NCBI RefSeq assembly: GCF_020171365.1
Contig: NZ_JAIUZO010000002.1
Location: forward strand, 868,001 to 932,000
DNA from: Qipengyuania gaetbuli
GTDB taxonomy: Bacteria > Pseudomonadota > Alphaproteobacteria > Sphingomonadales > Sphingomonadaceae
Length of the DNA stretch: 64,000 bases
Direction of reading: 5' to 3'
The translations under genes and the position numbers were made by a program. This document shows, piece after piece, positions 16,074-25,439 of this stretch. Position 1 is the stretch's first letter. Every line of letters starts with the position of its first letter. The notes beneath the pieces are model-generated. The model was not told where the DNA came from, ran no database searches, and saw only the letters and a program-made list of their open reading frames with translations.

Positions 16074-16772
16074 TCAGCGCTGCTCCAGCTGGCGGCTGAA
16101 GGTCGCGTGCAGCCGGTCGGCGAAACGGTGAAGGCCGGCCTCGAACCGTTCGACCGAGTGGCTGAACCGGTTGTAGGCGATAACGGCGGGAATGGCCGCG
16201 AACAGGCCGATGGCAGTGGCGAAGAGCGCTTCCGAAATGCCGGGTGCCACGACGGCGAGCGAGGAGCTTTCCTGAGCGCCGATCTGGAAGAAGCTGTTCA
16301 TGATGCCCCAAACAGTGCCGAACAGGCCGACGAAGGGAGCGACAGCGCCGACGGTGGCGAGGAAGTTCAGGCGCTCGGCAATGTCGTCGGCTTCCATGGC
16401 GACTTGGCTTTCCATGGCGGAGGCAAGGCGACTGCGAAGGCCCTCGCGGTCGCGGATCTCGCCCTTGGTCGACTTGCGCCATTCGACGACGGCGGCCTGT
16501 GCCACCCGGGCGGACGGCACATCGCGGGTGCCGCGTTCGGCCATAAAGCGGTCGAAGTTCTCCGCCTGCCAGAAATCTTCTTCGTACTTGCGGGTACGTG
16601 TCTTGAGCTTGCCCATGCGCAGCGAGAAGGAGACGATGATCGTCCACACCCAGATGCTGGCAAGGACGAGGCCGAGCATGACCAGCTGGACGACAATGTC
16701 GGCGTCCATGAACAGCTGGACGGGATCGACCCTGGTCGGAGCGGTTACGGCGAGGAGGGAAAGTGTCGTCAT
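16074..16772 (-). CDS. tolQ: Tol-Pal proton-channel subunit TolQ
   Basis: The 232-residue MotA/TolQ/ExbB-type membrane protein has one N-terminal span (IVVQLVMLGLVLASIWVW) and two C-terminal spans containing GLFGTVWGIMNSF and FATAIGLFAAIPAVIAYN. The start at 16772 overlaps the ybgC stop by one base (TAATG), which supports it over an in-frame extension to 16817. It forms the ion-conducting pentamer around TolR. Confidence 0.97.
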   Translation of the reverse strand: MTTLSLLAVTAPTRVDPVQLFMDADIVVQLVMLGLVLASIWVWTIIVSFSLRMGKLKTRTRKYEEDFWQAENFDRFMAERGTRDVPSARVAQAAVVEWRKSTKGEIRDREGLRSRLASAMESQVAMEADDIAERLNFLATVGAVAPFVGLFGTVWGIMNSFFQIGAQESSSLAVVAPGISEALFATAIGLFAAIPAVIAYNRFSHSVERFEAGLHRFADRLHATFSRQLEQR

Positions 16773-17224
16773 TATGCCTCTGTCGAGCTGGCGAAGCGCG
16801 CGAAGGATGCGCGCCAATCCTCGGGCTGCCGGCGGGGCCGCCCATCAAGTGAAATGAAGCCGACGCGCAAATGTGCCTCGGCCAGCAGTTCGTCTCCGCG
16901 AAACGCCTTCTGGTGCATCCGGCAGGACGCGGCCTTCAGTTCGGTGCACCGCGTTTCGATCAGCACATCGTCGTCGAGCTTCGCGGGGCGCAGGTACTTG
17001 AGATTGATCTCCGACACCGCATAGGCGCCCTCGCCAGCCTCGATGGCGGCGCGCTGGTCGATCTCCAGCCGGCGCAGCAGGTCGGAACGCGCGCGCTCGA
17101 ACCAGCGCAGGTAATTCGCGTGATAGACGATGCCCGACAGGTCCGTGTCCTCGTAATAGGCGCGCACGGCATAAAGATGCCGGTCCTTGTCGATGATACC
17201 GTCGGGGAAAGTGGGCATGGTCAT
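16772..17224 (-). CDS. ybgC: Tol-Pal-associated acyl-CoA thioesterase YbgC
   Basis: The 150-residue 4-hydroxybenzoyl-CoA-thioesterase-type hotdog protein has the diagnostic motif YYEDTDLSGIVYHANYLRWFERARSD, given here from about residue 23, with the catalytic aspartate in EDTD. YbgC hydrolyses acyl-CoA or acyl-ACP and is linked to phospholipid metabolism. It is the first gene of the Tol-Pal operon, as in most proteobacteria. Start codons at 17224 and 17218 are both possible. Confidence 0.94.
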   Translation of the reverse strand: MTMPTFPDGIIDKDRHLYAVRAYYEDTDLSGIVYHANYLRWFERARSDLLRRLEIDQRAAIEAGEGAYAVSEINLKYLRPAKLDDDVLIETRCTELKAASCRMHQKAFRGDELLAEAHLRVGFISLDGRPRRQPEDWRASFARFASSTEA

Positions 17225-17307
17225 GGCCGCGGTTCCTCTAGCCCAGCGCCGACTCGCGCGGCAAGCACGGGATTTTTACGCCTGCGCGACCCGTCGCCGA
17301 CACGTGC

Positions 17308-17691
17308 TTATCTTGCGATCATCGGCCCCAGGAACTGTCCGCCGAAGATGTGGACGTGCAGATGCGGCACTTCCTGACCGCCGTGGGCACCGATATTGGC
17401 CATCATCCGGTAGCCCGGCTCCACCAACCCCTTGTCGCGGGCGACCTTGCCGACCGCGCGCACGAAGCCGGCGATTTCTTCCGCGCTCGCCTTGTCGCTG
17501 AAATCGTCCCAGCTGACATAGCGCCCCTTGGGTACGACCAGCGTGTGCACCTGCGCCTGCGGATTGATGTCCTCGAAGGCATAGGCCCACTCGTCCTCGT
17601 ACACCTTGGTCGAGGGGATCTCGCCGCGCAGGATCTTCGCGAAGATGTTGTTGTCGTCGTAGGGTTGCATGGGATCGATCGGCATCGTCAT
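17308..17691 (-). CDS. Histidine triad (HIT) family nucleotide hydrolase
   Basis: The 127-residue protein ends with the HIT active-site motif HLHVHIFGG, and its N-terminus ([24 protein letters not shown]) matches the HinT/PKCI branch. Such enzymes hydrolyse purine nucleoside phosphoramidates in the cytoplasm. Its ATG overlaps the hisE stop as ATGA, making it the last gene of the histidine operon. HIT genes beside hisE are known in alphaproteobacteria. Confidence 0.93.
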   Translation of the reverse strand: MTMPIDPMQPYDDNNIFAKILRGEIPSTKVYEDEWAYAFEDINPQAQVHTLVVPKGRYVSWDDFSDKASAEEIAGFVRAVGKVARDKGLVEPGYRMMANIGAHGGQEVPHLHVHIFGGQFLGPMIAR

Positions 17692-18002
17692 TTGCTCCTG
17701 CTGGCTTTTTCTTCCAGGCCCGAGACGCCCTCGCGCCGGTCGAGTTCGGCCAGCACCTCGGCCAGCGATACGCCTTTGGCCTGCAGCAGCACGAGAAGGT
17801 GCATGAGGAGATCCGCGCTTTCGGCGACCAGTCCGTCACGGTCGTCGCCGACGGCTGCGATTACGGCTTCGACCGCTTCCTCGCCGACCTTCTGGGCGAT
17901 CTTGGCAAGACCCTTGTGATGGAGGCTCGCGACATAGCTTTCATCGGGCGAGGCGCCGAGACGCTGGGCGATGGTCTGTTCGAGACGGGCGAGCGTATCC
18001 AT
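17688..18002 (-). CDS. hisE: Phosphoribosyl-ATP pyrophosphatase
   Basis: HisE removes pyrophosphate from phosphoribosyl-ATP, the second step of histidine synthesis. The protein has 104 residues with the MazG-like metal-binding pattern [13 protein letters not shown] and [13 protein letters not shown]. The ATG at 18002 was preferred to one at 18017 because GGAG lies 6 bases before it and because the HisE family normally begins with this first helix. It overlaps the HIT gene by 4 bases. Confidence 0.94.
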   Translation of the reverse strand: MDTLARLEQTIAQRLGASPDESYVASLHHKGLAKIAQKVGEEAVEAVIAAVGDDRDGLVAESADLLMHLLVLLQAKGVSLAEVLAELDRREGVSGLEEKASRSK

Positions 18003-18020
18003 GTGCTTCTCCTGCACCGA

Positions 18021-18794
18021 TCAGCCGCGCGCAGGCAAGCCCGCCGCGCGCAGGGCTGTGTGCGCCTCGGCGATGGAATATTCGCCGAAATGGAAGATCG
18101 AGGCGGCCAGAACGGCGCTGGCATGGCCTTCGGTCACGCCGTCGACGAGATGCTGGAGCGTGCCGACACCGCCGCTGGCGATCACGGGCACCGAAACGCT
18201 GTCGGCAATCGCGCGGGTCAGCTCGAGGTCGTAGCCCTGCTTGGTCCCGTCGCCGTCCATCGAAGTGACGAGCAGTTCGCCCGCGCCCAGATCTGCCAGC
18301 CGCTGGGCGTGTTCGACCGCGTCGATCCCGGTCGGCTTGCGACCGCCATGGGTGTAGATTTCCCAGCCGCGAAAGCCCTCGCCCTCGGTCTTGGCGCGCG
18401 CATCGACGCTGGCGACGACGCACTGGCTGCCAAATTTCTCGGCGATCTCGCGCACGAGTTCGGGCCGCGAGACGGCGGCAGAATTGACCGCCACCTTGTC
18501 GGCTCCGGCGAGCAGCAGCGCACGCGCATCCTCGACGCTGCGCACCCCACCGCCCACGGTCAGCGGCATGAAGCACACCGCAGCCGTGCGCCTCACCATG
18601 TCGAGCAGCGTGCCGCGCCCTTCGTGGCTGGCCGAGATGTCGAGGAAGCACAGCTCGTCCGCGCCCGCCCTGTCATAGGCCTGCGCCTGTTCGACCGGAT
18701 CGCCCGCGTCCTTCAGGTCGACGAAATTCACGCCCTTCACCACGCGCCCGTCGGCCACATCAAGACAGGGAATGACGCGGATGCGGACGGTCAT
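18021..18794 (-). CDS. hisF: Imidazole glycerol phosphate synthase cyclase subunit
   Basis: HisF (257 residues) is the (beta/alpha)8 barrel that, fed with ammonia by HisH, makes imidazole glycerol phosphate and AICAR. The two catalytic aspartates are in [14 protein letters not shown] and [13 protein letters not shown], and phosphate-binding GGG and [10 protein letters not shown] stretches are present. Its ATG overlaps the stop of the small membrane ORF upstream by ATGA. Confidence 0.97.
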   Translation of the reverse strand: MTVRIRVIPCLDVADGRVVKGVNFVDLKDAGDPVEQAQAYDRAGADELCFLDISASHEGRGTLLDMVRRTAAVCFMPLTVGGGVRSVEDARALLLAGADKVAVNSAAVSRPELVREIAEKFGSQCVVASVDARAKTEGEGFRGWEIYTHGGRKPTGIDAVEHAQRLADLGAGELLVTSMDGDGTKQGYDLELTRAIADSVSVPVIASGGVGTLQHLVDGVTEGHASAVLAASIFHFGEYSIAEAHTALRAAGLPARG

Positions 18795-19000
18795 GGCATC
18801 AACTCGTCAGCGAGGAGGAGAATTCCCCCAAAAAGCACGAGGATATTGAACAACGCAGCGAACCAAAACATACCGGGGTTATCGACGCGTTGCCAATTTC
18901 CGTATGGCACGCCCATCGCGGACATTTCCTTCGAACGAAAACCCGAGAACAGAGCATACACGGCGATTGCTGTCGTGATTAGATAGACTGCGGCCATCAT
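18791..19000 (-). CDS. Small two-helix membrane protein inside the histidine operon, function unknown
   Basis: This 69-residue ORF lies exactly between hisA and hisF and overlaps each by 4 bases as ATGA. It has two hydrophobic segments, [17 protein letters not shown] near the N-terminus and [20 protein letters not shown] near the C-terminus, joined by a polar stretch with [14 protein letters not shown]. Coupled translation at both ends argues strongly that it is real. I recognise no family and do not know a membrane step in histidine synthesis. Confidence 0.75.
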   Translation of the reverse strand: MMAAVYLITTAIAVYALFSGFRSKEMSAMGVPYGNWQRVDNPGMFWFAALFNILVLFGGILLLADELMP

Positions 19001-19725
19001 GCCCGCGCCGCCACTGCCAGCGCCGCTGCAAGGTCCAGCCGCCCGTCATAAAGCGCACGGCCAGTAATCACGCCTTCGATGCCTTCCTTCGCGTGGAGCG
19101 AGAGCACGTGGATGTCATCGATGCCTTTTACCCCGCCACTGGCGATCACGGGGATGTCGACCTGCCGTGCAAGATCGACCGTCGCATCGAGGTTGACGCC
19201 CTTAAGCAGTCCGTCACGCCCGATGTCGGTGAAGAGCAGCGCAGCAACGCCCGCGTCCTCGAACCGGCGGGCAAGGGCGACCACTGACACGTCGGACACC
19301 TCGGCCCAGCCCTCGGTCGCGACCATGCCGTCCTTCGCATCGACCGCGACGACGATACCGCCCTCGAATTCGCGCGCCATGTCCTTGACGAATTCGGGGT
19401 CCTTCAAGGCCGCCGAGCCCATGACGATGCGCGAGACGCCTGCATCGAACCAGCCCTCGACGTCTTCGCGCCGGCGGATGCCGCCACCCAGCTGCACATG
19501 CCCCGGGAAAGCCGCGACGATGCTCTCCACCGCGTCGCGGTTCTGCGCCGACCCTGCGAAAGAGCCGTCGAGATCGACAACATGGAGATGCTGCGCACCC
19601 GCGTCGGCAAACAGTGTCGCCTGCGCAGCCGGATTGTCACCGTAGACCGTCGCACGGTCCATATCGCCTTCGGCGAGGCGCACGACCTGGCCGGCCTTCA
19701 GATCAATGGCGGGGAAAACGATCAT
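18997..19725 (-). CDS. hisA: Phosphoribosylformimino-AICAR ribotide isomerase
   Basis: HisA (242 residues) catalyses the Amadori isomerisation before HisF/HisH. It is a (beta/alpha)8 barrel with catalytic aspartates in FPAIDLKAGQVVRL and FTDIGRDGLLKGVN. The ATG at 19725 is preferred over 19734 because it overlaps the hisH stop as ATGA, like its neighbours, and begins directly with the first beta strand (MIVFPAIDL). Confidence 0.97.
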   Translation of the reverse strand: MIVFPAIDLKAGQVVRLAEGDMDRATVYGDNPAAQATLFADAGAQHLHVVDLDGSFAGSAQNRDAVESIVAAFPGHVQLGGGIRRREDVEGWFDAGVSRIVMGSAALKDPEFVKDMAREFEGGIVVAVDAKDGMVATEGWAEVSDVSVVALARRFEDAGVAALLFTDIGRDGLLKGVNLDATVDLARQVDIPVIASGGVKGIDDIHVLSLHAKEGIEGVITGRALYDGRLDLAAALAVAARA

Positions 19726-20348
19726 GGCTTCCACTCGAGAAAGCGGGAAAGGAGACCGAGCCCGTAGGCCTGGCTCTTTTCCGGATGGAATTGCACACCA
19801 AGCAAGTTGTCGCGACCGACAGCCGCGACAAGGCCGCCGCCATGGTCGGTCATGGCCAGCACGTCGCGGCCCTTGTCGGCATGGAAATGGTAGGAATGGA
19901 GGAAATAGGCCTCGCCATCCTCGATCACGGGGTGGTCTTCCGCCTGGTGCGTCGGGGCGACATCGTTCCAGCCCATGTGCGGGACCTTCACGCTTTCATC
20001 GCGCGGGCGGATGAGACGCACCTCGCCGGGGATCCAGTCGAGCCCCGGGGTCTCGCCATGTTCGAGCCCGCGCGTGGCAAGCAGTTGCATGCCCACACAA
20101 ATGCCGAGGAACGGCGCGCCCCCGACGAAAACGCGTTCGTGCATCGCCTCGATTACGCCCTTCTCGGCGCGCAGGCCCGCAGCGCAGGCACCGAAGCTGC
20201 CGACGCCCGGCAGTACAATGCGGTCGGCCGCGCGCAGCACATCGGGATCGGCAGTGACTTTGACCGCCGCCCCGACCTTCCTCAGCGCGTTCTCGACCGA
20301 ATGCAGGTTCCCCGCGCCGTAATCGACGAGGGCAATGACTTCAGCCAC
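19722..20348 (-). CDS. hisH: Imidazole glycerol phosphate synthase glutaminase subunit
   Basis: HisH (208 residues) is a class I glutamine amidotransferase that supplies ammonia to HisF. The cysteine nucleophile is in [10 protein letters not shown], and the His-Glu pair is in [10 protein letters not shown]. The start is a GTG at 20348 that overlaps the end of hisB by 8 bases. The reading frame is open further upstream to 20486, but that part is antisense-like sequence within hisB and lacks homology to HisH. Confidence 0.95.
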   Translation of the reverse strand: MAEVIALVDYGAGNLHSVENALRKVGAAVKVTADPDVLRAADRIVLPGVGSFGACAAGLRAEKGVIEAMHERVFVGGAPFLGICVGMQLLATRGLEHGETPGLDWIPGEVRLIRPRDESVKVPHMGWNDVAPTHQAEDHPVIEDGEAYFLHSYHFHADKGRDVLAMTDHGGGLVAAVGRDNLLGVQFHPEKSQAYGLGLLSRFLEWKP

Positions 20349-20934
20349 CGAGCTGTCCCTTGGTCGACGGAATGGCCCCGCCCTTGCGCGGATCGATCTC
20401 CACTGCGACGCGCATCGCACGAGCAAAGCCCTTGTAGATCGCCTCGCAGATGTGGTGGTTGTTGGTGCCGTAAAGCAGCTCGACATGCAGCGTCAGGCCA
20501 CAGGTCTGGGCAACCGAATGGAACCAGTGCTCGATCAGCTCTGTGTCCCATTCTCCCAGCTTTTCCTGGCTGAACCCGGCCTTCCACACGAGGTATGGGC
20601 GGCCCGAGATATCGAGCGCCACGCGCGCCAGCGTCTCGTCCATCGGCGAATAGGCGCTGCCGTAGCGCGCGATCCCGCCCTTGTCGCCGAGCGCCTGCGC
20701 CAACGCCTGGCCGAGCGCGAGGGCGCTGTCTTCGGTCGTGTGGTGCTGGTCGACATGCAGGTCGCCATCGACCTTCATGGTCACGTCGATAAGCGAGTGC
20801 TTGGCGAACTGTTCGACCATATGGTCGAGGAAGCCGATACCCGTTGCGACGTCGTAGGTGCCGATCCCGTCGAGATCGACCTCGACCAGGATTTTCGTTT
20901 CGGCGGTGTTTCTCTCGATACGGCCTGTACGCAT
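20341..20934 (-). CDS. hisB: Imidazoleglycerol-phosphate dehydratase
   Basis: HisB (197 residues, monofunctional as in most alphaproteobacteria) dehydrates imidazole glycerol phosphate. The metal-binding histidine motifs are [14 protein letters not shown] and [18 protein letters not shown], with [12 protein letters not shown] near the N-terminus. It is the first gene of the operon and is divergent from sspB across a 113-base spacer that must hold promoters for both directions. Confidence 0.97.
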   Translation of the reverse strand: MRTGRIERNTAETKILVEVDLDGIGTYDVATGIGFLDHMVEQFAKHSLIDVTMKVDGDLHVDQHHTTEDSALALGQALAQALGDKGGIARYGSAYSPMDETLARVALDISGRPYLVWKAGFSQEKLGEWDTELIEHWFHSVAQTCGLTLHVELLYGTNNHHICEAIYKGFARAMRVAVEIDPRKGGAIPSTKGQLGG

Positions 20935-21047
20935 GGCCCGCGCTATAGGCGAGCGGGCGCTAGGCGCAAGAAAATGCGGCTATTCGCACGGTAAAGTCAG
21001 GCTTAAAGCGCTTGACCCGCACGCCGCGCGGTTCCACCTAGTGCGCC

Positions 21048-21548
21048 ATGAGCGACGATACGCCCGACAGCCTGATCCCCTACGACACGATCGTGCAGGA
21101 AGCGCTGCGTGCCGTGGTCGGCCGCGTTCTCGGCGAAATCGAGGCAAGCGGCAGCGAACTGCCGGGCGCGCATCATTTCTACATCACGTTCAAGACCCAT
21201 GCCCCGGGCGTTTCCATCCCCGCAAACCTGCGCGAGCGGTTTCCGGATGAGATGACGATCGTCCTGCAGAACAAGTTCTGGGACCTGAACGTGCGCGAAG
21301 ACGGCTTCAGCGTCGGCCTATCGTTCAACCAGATCCCTGCCCAGCTCGACATTCCCTATTCGGCGATCACCCAGTTCGTCGATCCGGCGGTCGATTTCGG
21401 CCTCCAGTTCCAGGCTACCGTCGCCGACATGGCGCCCGCCGCAACCGATCCGGCCGGCAATGACGAGGAACAGGCAGACCCCGCACCCGTTGAAGGGGCG
21501 GAAGACGGCTCGAACGTCGTCACGGTCGATTTCGGCCGCAAGAAGTAA
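21048..21548 (+). CDS. sspB: SspB-family ClpXP adaptor (alpha type)
   Basis: The 166-residue protein matches the alphaproteobacterial SspB group, which delivers ssrA-tagged and other substrates to ClpXP. The core IPYDTIVQEALRAVVGRVLGEI plus FYITFKTHAPGVSIP and IVLQNKFWDLNV forms the substrate-binding domain. A flexible acidic tail follows and ends in a short VVTVDFGRKK segment that resembles the ClpX-binding tail. The product acts in the cytoplasm. Confidence 0.88.
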   Translation: MSDDTPDSLIPYDTIVQEALRAVVGRVLGEIEASGSELPGAHHFYITFKTHAPGVSIPANLRERFPDEMTIVLQNKFWDLNVREDGFSVGLSFNQIPAQLDIPYSAITQFVDPAVDFGLQFQATVADMAPAATDPAGNDEEQADPAPVEGAEDGSNVVTVDFGRKK

Positions 21549-21594
21549 ACGGCGCGGTTCCTCACCAGCGCCGCAAACGGGGCAGGACACGGGC

Positions 21595-22023
21595 GTGGCA
21601 CGCAAGAAGAAGCCGACTCACTTGACCGACCGGGCTGCAGACGCGCTCGAACAGGCAACCGATCCGAATCCCGGCATCCCGGACCCCGTGCCCGGACCCA
21701 GCACCAATCCCGCCACCAACCTGCTGATCAACGAGATCATGCTGCGCAGCGTGGGGCGCATTTCGCGCCAGACGGTCGAAAAGATGCTGCTCGGCCGCCA
21801 GTACGGCAAGCAGTTCGCCAAGGATGCGGTCGAGAACCGCTCCATCGTGCACACGCTGGCCGCTTATGGCGTGACCAAGGTCGCGACCCGCTCGGTGCCG
21901 GGCGCGCTGGCGGTCGGTGCTGGCCTCGCGCTCAAGGTCCTGTTCGACCGCAGCCAGTCGCGCCGCACGGCTCGTCGCAAGGGTGATCGAACGCTGCGCA
22001 AGCAGACCAAGGGCGACGCCTGA
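21595..22023 (+). CDS. Conserved-looking basic protein of unknown function
   Basis: From a GTG at 21595 (AGGA about 10 bases upstream) the protein has 142 residues. A lysine-rich N-terminus (ARKKKPTHLTD) and a proline-rich stretch (NPGIPDPVPGPS) lead to a helical core (TNLLINEIMLRSVGRISRQTVEKMLL), a hydrophobic segment around VPGALAVGAGLALKVLF that could touch the membrane, and a very basic C-terminus. I do not recognise a named family. It sits between sspB and gmk on the same strand, 46 bases after sspB. Confidence 0.7.
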   Translation: MARKKKPTHLTDRAADALEQATDPNPGIPDPVPGPSTNPATNLLINEIMLRSVGRISRQTVEKMLLGRQYGKQFAKDAVENRSIVHTLAAYGVTKVATRSVPGALAVGAGLALKVLFDRSQSRRTARRKGDRTLRKQTKGDA

Positions 22024-22082
22024 GTGTGAACTGAAGCAAGCGCGGGGTTGATTCGCACCCGCCCCATGCGCCAACAGCGCGC

Positions 22083-22730
22083 ATGGCCGAATCCTCCTCT
22101 TCGCAAGCCGCACTCGCCCGCCGCGGGCTAATGTTCATCCTGTCCTCGCCCAGCGGGGCGGGCAAGACGACCATATCGCGCATGCTCTTGGAGGCCGATG
22201 ACGAGATCAAGCTGTCGGTCAGCGTCACCACTCGTCCGCCGCGTCCGGGCGAGGTCGACGGGGTTCACTACTACTTCGTCGACGATGCCGAATTCGACCG
22301 CATGGTCGAGGAAGACGACTTCTACGAATGGGCGCATGTCTTCGGCCATCGCTATGGCACGCCCAAGGGCCGCATCCGCGCAGCGTTGAAGGACGGGCAG
22401 GATTTCCTGTTCGACATCGACTGGCAGGGCACGCAGCAGCTGTACCAGAAGGACCAGCAGGACGTGGTCCGGGTGTTCATCCTGCCGCCCAGCATCGCCG
22501 AACTGCGTCGCCGCCTCGAAGCGCGCGCGCAGGACGAAAAGGACGTGATCGATGCCCGCATGGAACGGGCCCGTGCGGAAATCAGCCACTGGGACGCTTA
22601 CGACTATGTCGTGATCAACGAGGACGTGAACCTGTGCTTTGGCAAGGTGCGCGAAATCCTCGACGCCGAACGCATGAAGCGCCAGCGCCAGACGGGTCTC
22701 ATCCCCTTCGTACGCGAATTGATGAGCTGA
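22083..22730 (+). CDS. gmk: Guanylate kinase
   Basis: The 215-residue enzyme phosphorylates GMP to GDP. The P-loop is LSSPSGAGKTTISR, the GMP-binding part includes SVTTRPPRPGEVDGVHYYFVD, and the lid is in RRRLEARAQDEKDVIDARM. Length is typical. It is convergent with engB, with 31 bases between stop codons that include a short GC-rich hairpin (GGGCGG/CCGCCC). Confidence 0.96.
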   Translation: MAESSSSQAALARRGLMFILSSPSGAGKTTISRMLLEADDEIKLSVSVTTRPPRPGEVDGVHYYFVDDAEFDRMVEEDDFYEWAHVFGHRYGTPKGRIRAALKDGQDFLFDIDWQGTQQLYQKDQQDVVRVFILPPSIAELRRRLEARAQDEKDVIDARMERARAEISHWDAYDYVVINEDVNLCFGKVREILDAERMKRQRQTGLIPFVRELMS

Positions 22731-22761
22731 ACGGGGCGGACCGCACCCGCCCGATCGCCGA

Positions 22762-23415
22762 TCAGACGCCGACGTCGCTCAGGACGGCAGCGCGTAGTTC
22801 CGCGATGCCCATGCCCTTCTCGCTCGAAGTGACGTGGATCTGCGGATAGGCGGCGATGTGCTTCCTTGCCTCGGCCTCGGTCGCGGCAACGACCTTTTCG
22901 AGATCGCTAGCTTTCACCTTGTCCGCCTTGGTCAGCACGATGCGGTAGCCGACGGCAGCTTCGTCCAGCATCTTCATCATGTCGCGGTCGACATCCTTGA
23001 GGCCGTGCCGGCTGTCGACGAGGACAAGGTTGCGCACCAGCACCTGGCGCCCGCGAAGATAGGTCTTCACGAGGCTCTTCCACTTCTCGACGACCTTCAC
23101 CGGCGCCTTGGCAAAGCCATAGCCCGGCATGTCGACGAGGCGGAACAGCGTCGGCTCGCCAACCTCGAAGAAGTTTAGCTCCTGTGTGCGGCCGGGCGTC
23201 ACCGAAGCACGTGCGATGGCCTTGCGGCCAGTCAGCGCGTTCAGCAGCGAGCTCTTGCCCACGTTCGAACGGCCCGCGAAGGCGATTTCGGGGACGGTCG
23301 GCTCGGGCAGGAACTTGAGCTGTGGGGCCGAGAGAAGGAACTCCACCCGGCCCGAAAACAGCTTGTTGGCCCGCCGTTCCAGCTGTGCCAGTTCGGCGGC
23401 TTCTCCTTCGGTCAT
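22762..23415 (-). CDS. engB: Ribosome biogenesis GTPase EngB (YihA/YsxC)
   Basis: This 217-residue TRAFAC GTPase is needed for 50S subunit maturation. G motifs are visible: G1 AGRSNVGKSSLL, G3 DMPGYGFAK and G4 TKADK. Its ATG overlaps the yidC stop as ATGA, so it is translated with yidC. An in-frame extension upstream lies within yidC and is not coding. Confidence 0.95.
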   Translation of the reverse strand: MTEGEAAELAQLERRANKLFSGRVEFLLSAPQLKFLPEPTVPEIAFAGRSNVGKSSLLNALTGRKAIARASVTPGRTQELNFFEVGEPTLFRLVDMPGYGFAKAPVKVVEKWKSLVKTYLRGRQVLVRNLVLVDSRHGLKDVDRDMMKMLDEAAVGYRIVLTKADKVKASDLEKVVAATEAEARKHIAAYPQIHVTSSEKGMGIAELRAAVLSDVGV

Positions 23416-25169
23416 CCTTTGGCCTTTGCCGCCTCGGCCGCCTTTTCGGCCTTCTCCTTCTCCGCAGCCGCCTTCAATTGCGGATGCTTGGAATAGAGAT
23501 ACTTCTGCTGCGCCAGCGTCAGGATGTTCGAGGTTACCCAGTAGAGCAGCAGGCCGGCCGCGAAGGGTGCCATGATGAACATGAGGACCCACGGCATGAT
23601 CGCGAAGACCTGCTGCTGGACGGGGTCCATCGCCGACGGGTTCAGCTTGAAGGTCAGCCACATGGTGACGCCGAGCAGCACCGCCAGCACGCCGATGGCG
23701 AGGAAGCTGGGCGGCGTGAACGGCAGCAAGCCGAACAGGTTCAGGATGGTCGCCGGATCGGGCGCGGAAAGATCCTCGATCCAGAGGAAGTTGCGGTGAC
23801 GCATCTCGATGGCGAGATACAGCACCTTGTAGAGCGCGAAGAAGATAGGAATCTGCAGGATCAGCGGCAGGCAGCCTGCCAGCGGATTGACCTTTTCCTC
23901 GCGGAACAGCTTCTGCATTTCCTGCTGCTGCTGGAGGCGGTCGTCCTTGTACTTCTCTTGGATCGCCTTCATCCGCGGCTGGATCGCCTTCATCGAGGCC
24001 ATCGAAGAAAACTGCTTCTGCGCGATGGGGAACATCACGCCGCGAACGATGATGGTGAGGCAGATGATCGCCACGCCGAAATTGCCGACGAGATCGAACA
24101 GCGTCTTGAGCAACCACAGCAGCGGCTTTTCGAACCAGCGGAACCAGCCCCAGTCGATCGCCAGACCGAACTGCGCAAGGCCGGCATCCTGGTAGGCGTC
24201 GAGGATCGTGGAATCCTTGGCACCGGCGTAAAGCCGCGAAGTTGTCGTGTACTTGCGGCCGGCCGGCACGGTCACCGGGTCGTATATCATGTCGGCGCGG
24301 TAGGCATTGCCGCCGAGCGCGCGGAAGGTCGCATCCGGGGCCGAACCGTCCTGCGGTACGAGCGCGGACAGCCAGTAGATGTCGGTGAAGCCGAGCCATT
24401 CGGCACGCCCCTGCGGACTGACCGGACCGTCATCGTCGAGATCGCTGTAGTCCGTATCGTAATTCGCGCTGTCGCCGAACACGCCGATGGGTCCGGAATG
24501 CGCGATGAAGAAGTCCGCGCTGGCGGTGTCGGAAGTACGGCTGACGAGGCCGAACGGCTGGACAACTGCGGGCACGGCAGAGCGGTTGGCAATGCTCTGC
24601 TCGACCGTGACCATGTAATTTTCGTCGATGGCATAGCGCAGCTGGAGTTCCAGCCCGTTGCCGGCGTCGTGCGTCAGCGTGACGGGCTTGTCGACTGTCA
24701 GCAGATCGCCATCGGCCTGCCACACGGTTGCATCGGGCAGCTTCTGGCCATTCACGATAAAGCCGAGCTGGGCGAAGTGCTGCGCAGGCGTGCCGCGCGG
24801 CGAGAACAGGCGAACCGGGCCGCTGTCCTTGTCGGTCGTGTCGGCGTAATCCTTGAGCACCACGTCGTCGATCACGGCGCCGATCAGGTTGATCGAGCCG
24901 GCGACCTTGGGCGAATCGATACGCACCCGGTCGGGCGATGCCAAGGCAGTTTCGAGGTCTGCCACTTCCTGAGCCAGCGCAGCCGGATCGGTCAGCCCGC
25001 CAGTCCGCGAATGCTTGACCTCCGCGGCGGAGTCGGATGCGGCGGCGGTTTCGGCGGCCACCACCGGTTCGTCGGGCTGCGGATAGAGATAGTTCATCGC
25101 AGCGTCCCAGCCCAGCAATAGGGCCATCGACAGCACGACGACGAGAATGATGTTGCGCGAATTTTCCAA
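23412..25169 (-). CDS. yidC: Membrane protein insertase YidC
   Basis: YidC (585 residues) inserts and folds inner-membrane proteins. An N-terminal anchor (IILVVVLSMALLLGW) is followed by a large periplasmic domain (about 60-340) and the conserved insertase core with the hydrophilic-groove region CLTIIVRGVMFPIAQKQF, GCLPLILQIPIFFALYKVL and the final membrane hairpin. The C-terminal tail is lysine/alanine-rich, as expected for ribosome contact. The start appears to be TTG at 25169 (TTG GAA AAT), since no ATG or GTG precedes the conserved N-terminus. The gene order rnpA-yidD-yidC-engB is conserved. Confidence 0.96.
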   Translation of the reverse strand: MENSRNIILVVVLSMALLLGWDAAMNYLYPQPDEPVVAAETAAASDSAAEVKHSRTGGLTDPAALAQEVADLETALASPDRVRIDSPKVAGSINLIGAVIDDVVLKDYADTTDKDSGPVRLFSPRGTPAQHFAQLGFIVNGQKLPDATVWQADGDLLTVDKPVTLTHDAGNGLELQLRYAIDENYMVTVEQSIANRSAVPAVVQPFGLVSRTSDTASADFFIAHSGPIGVFGDSANYDTDYSDLDDDGPVSPQGRAEWLGFTDIYWLSALVPQDGSAPDATFRALGGNAYRADMIYDPVTVPAGRKYTTTSRLYAGAKDSTILDAYQDAGLAQFGLAIDWGWFRWFEKPLLWLLKTLFDLVGNFGVAIICLTIIVRGVMFPIAQKQFSSMASMKAIQPRMKAIQEKYKDDRLQQQQEMQKLFREEKVNPLAGCLPLILQIPIFFALYKVLYLAIEMRHRNFLWIEDLSAPDPATILNLFGLLPFTPPSFLAIGVLAVLLGVTMWLTFKLNPSAMDPVQQQVFAIMPWVLMFIMAPFAAGLLLYWVTSNILTLAQQKYLYSKHPQLKAAAEKEKAEKAAEAAKAKG

Positions 25170-25229
25170 GGTCGATCCCGGTTCAGGTTTCGGTTCAGAT
25201 GGGAATGGTGTGTTAGATCGTCAAGACAG

Positions 25230-25439
25230 CTACGGAACGGGGTCGTGTCCGCAGCCCCCCCACGGTTGGCAGCGCAATAGCCGCTTCAGCGCCAGCCATC
25301 CACCCTTGATCGCCCCATATTTTCCCAGCGCCTCTATGGCGTACTGGCTGCACGAGGGAGAATAGCGGCAGGTCGGCGGCAGGATGCGGCTGGGGCCCAG
25401 CTGCCAGGCGCGGGCAATCAGGATCAGGACATGCTTCAT
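25230..25439 (-). CDS. yidD: Membrane protein insertion efficiency factor YidD
   Basis: This 69-residue protein has the family signature [19 protein letters not shown] followed by cysteines in [14 protein letters not shown]. YidD binds near the YidC/Sec site and improves insertion. It overlaps rnpA by 4 bases (ATGA) and precedes yidC by 60 bases, in the usual order. Confidence 0.95.
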   Translation of the reverse strand: MKHVLILIARAWQLGPSRILPPTCRYSPSCSQYAIEALGKYGAIKGGWLALKRLLRCQPWGGCGHDPVP

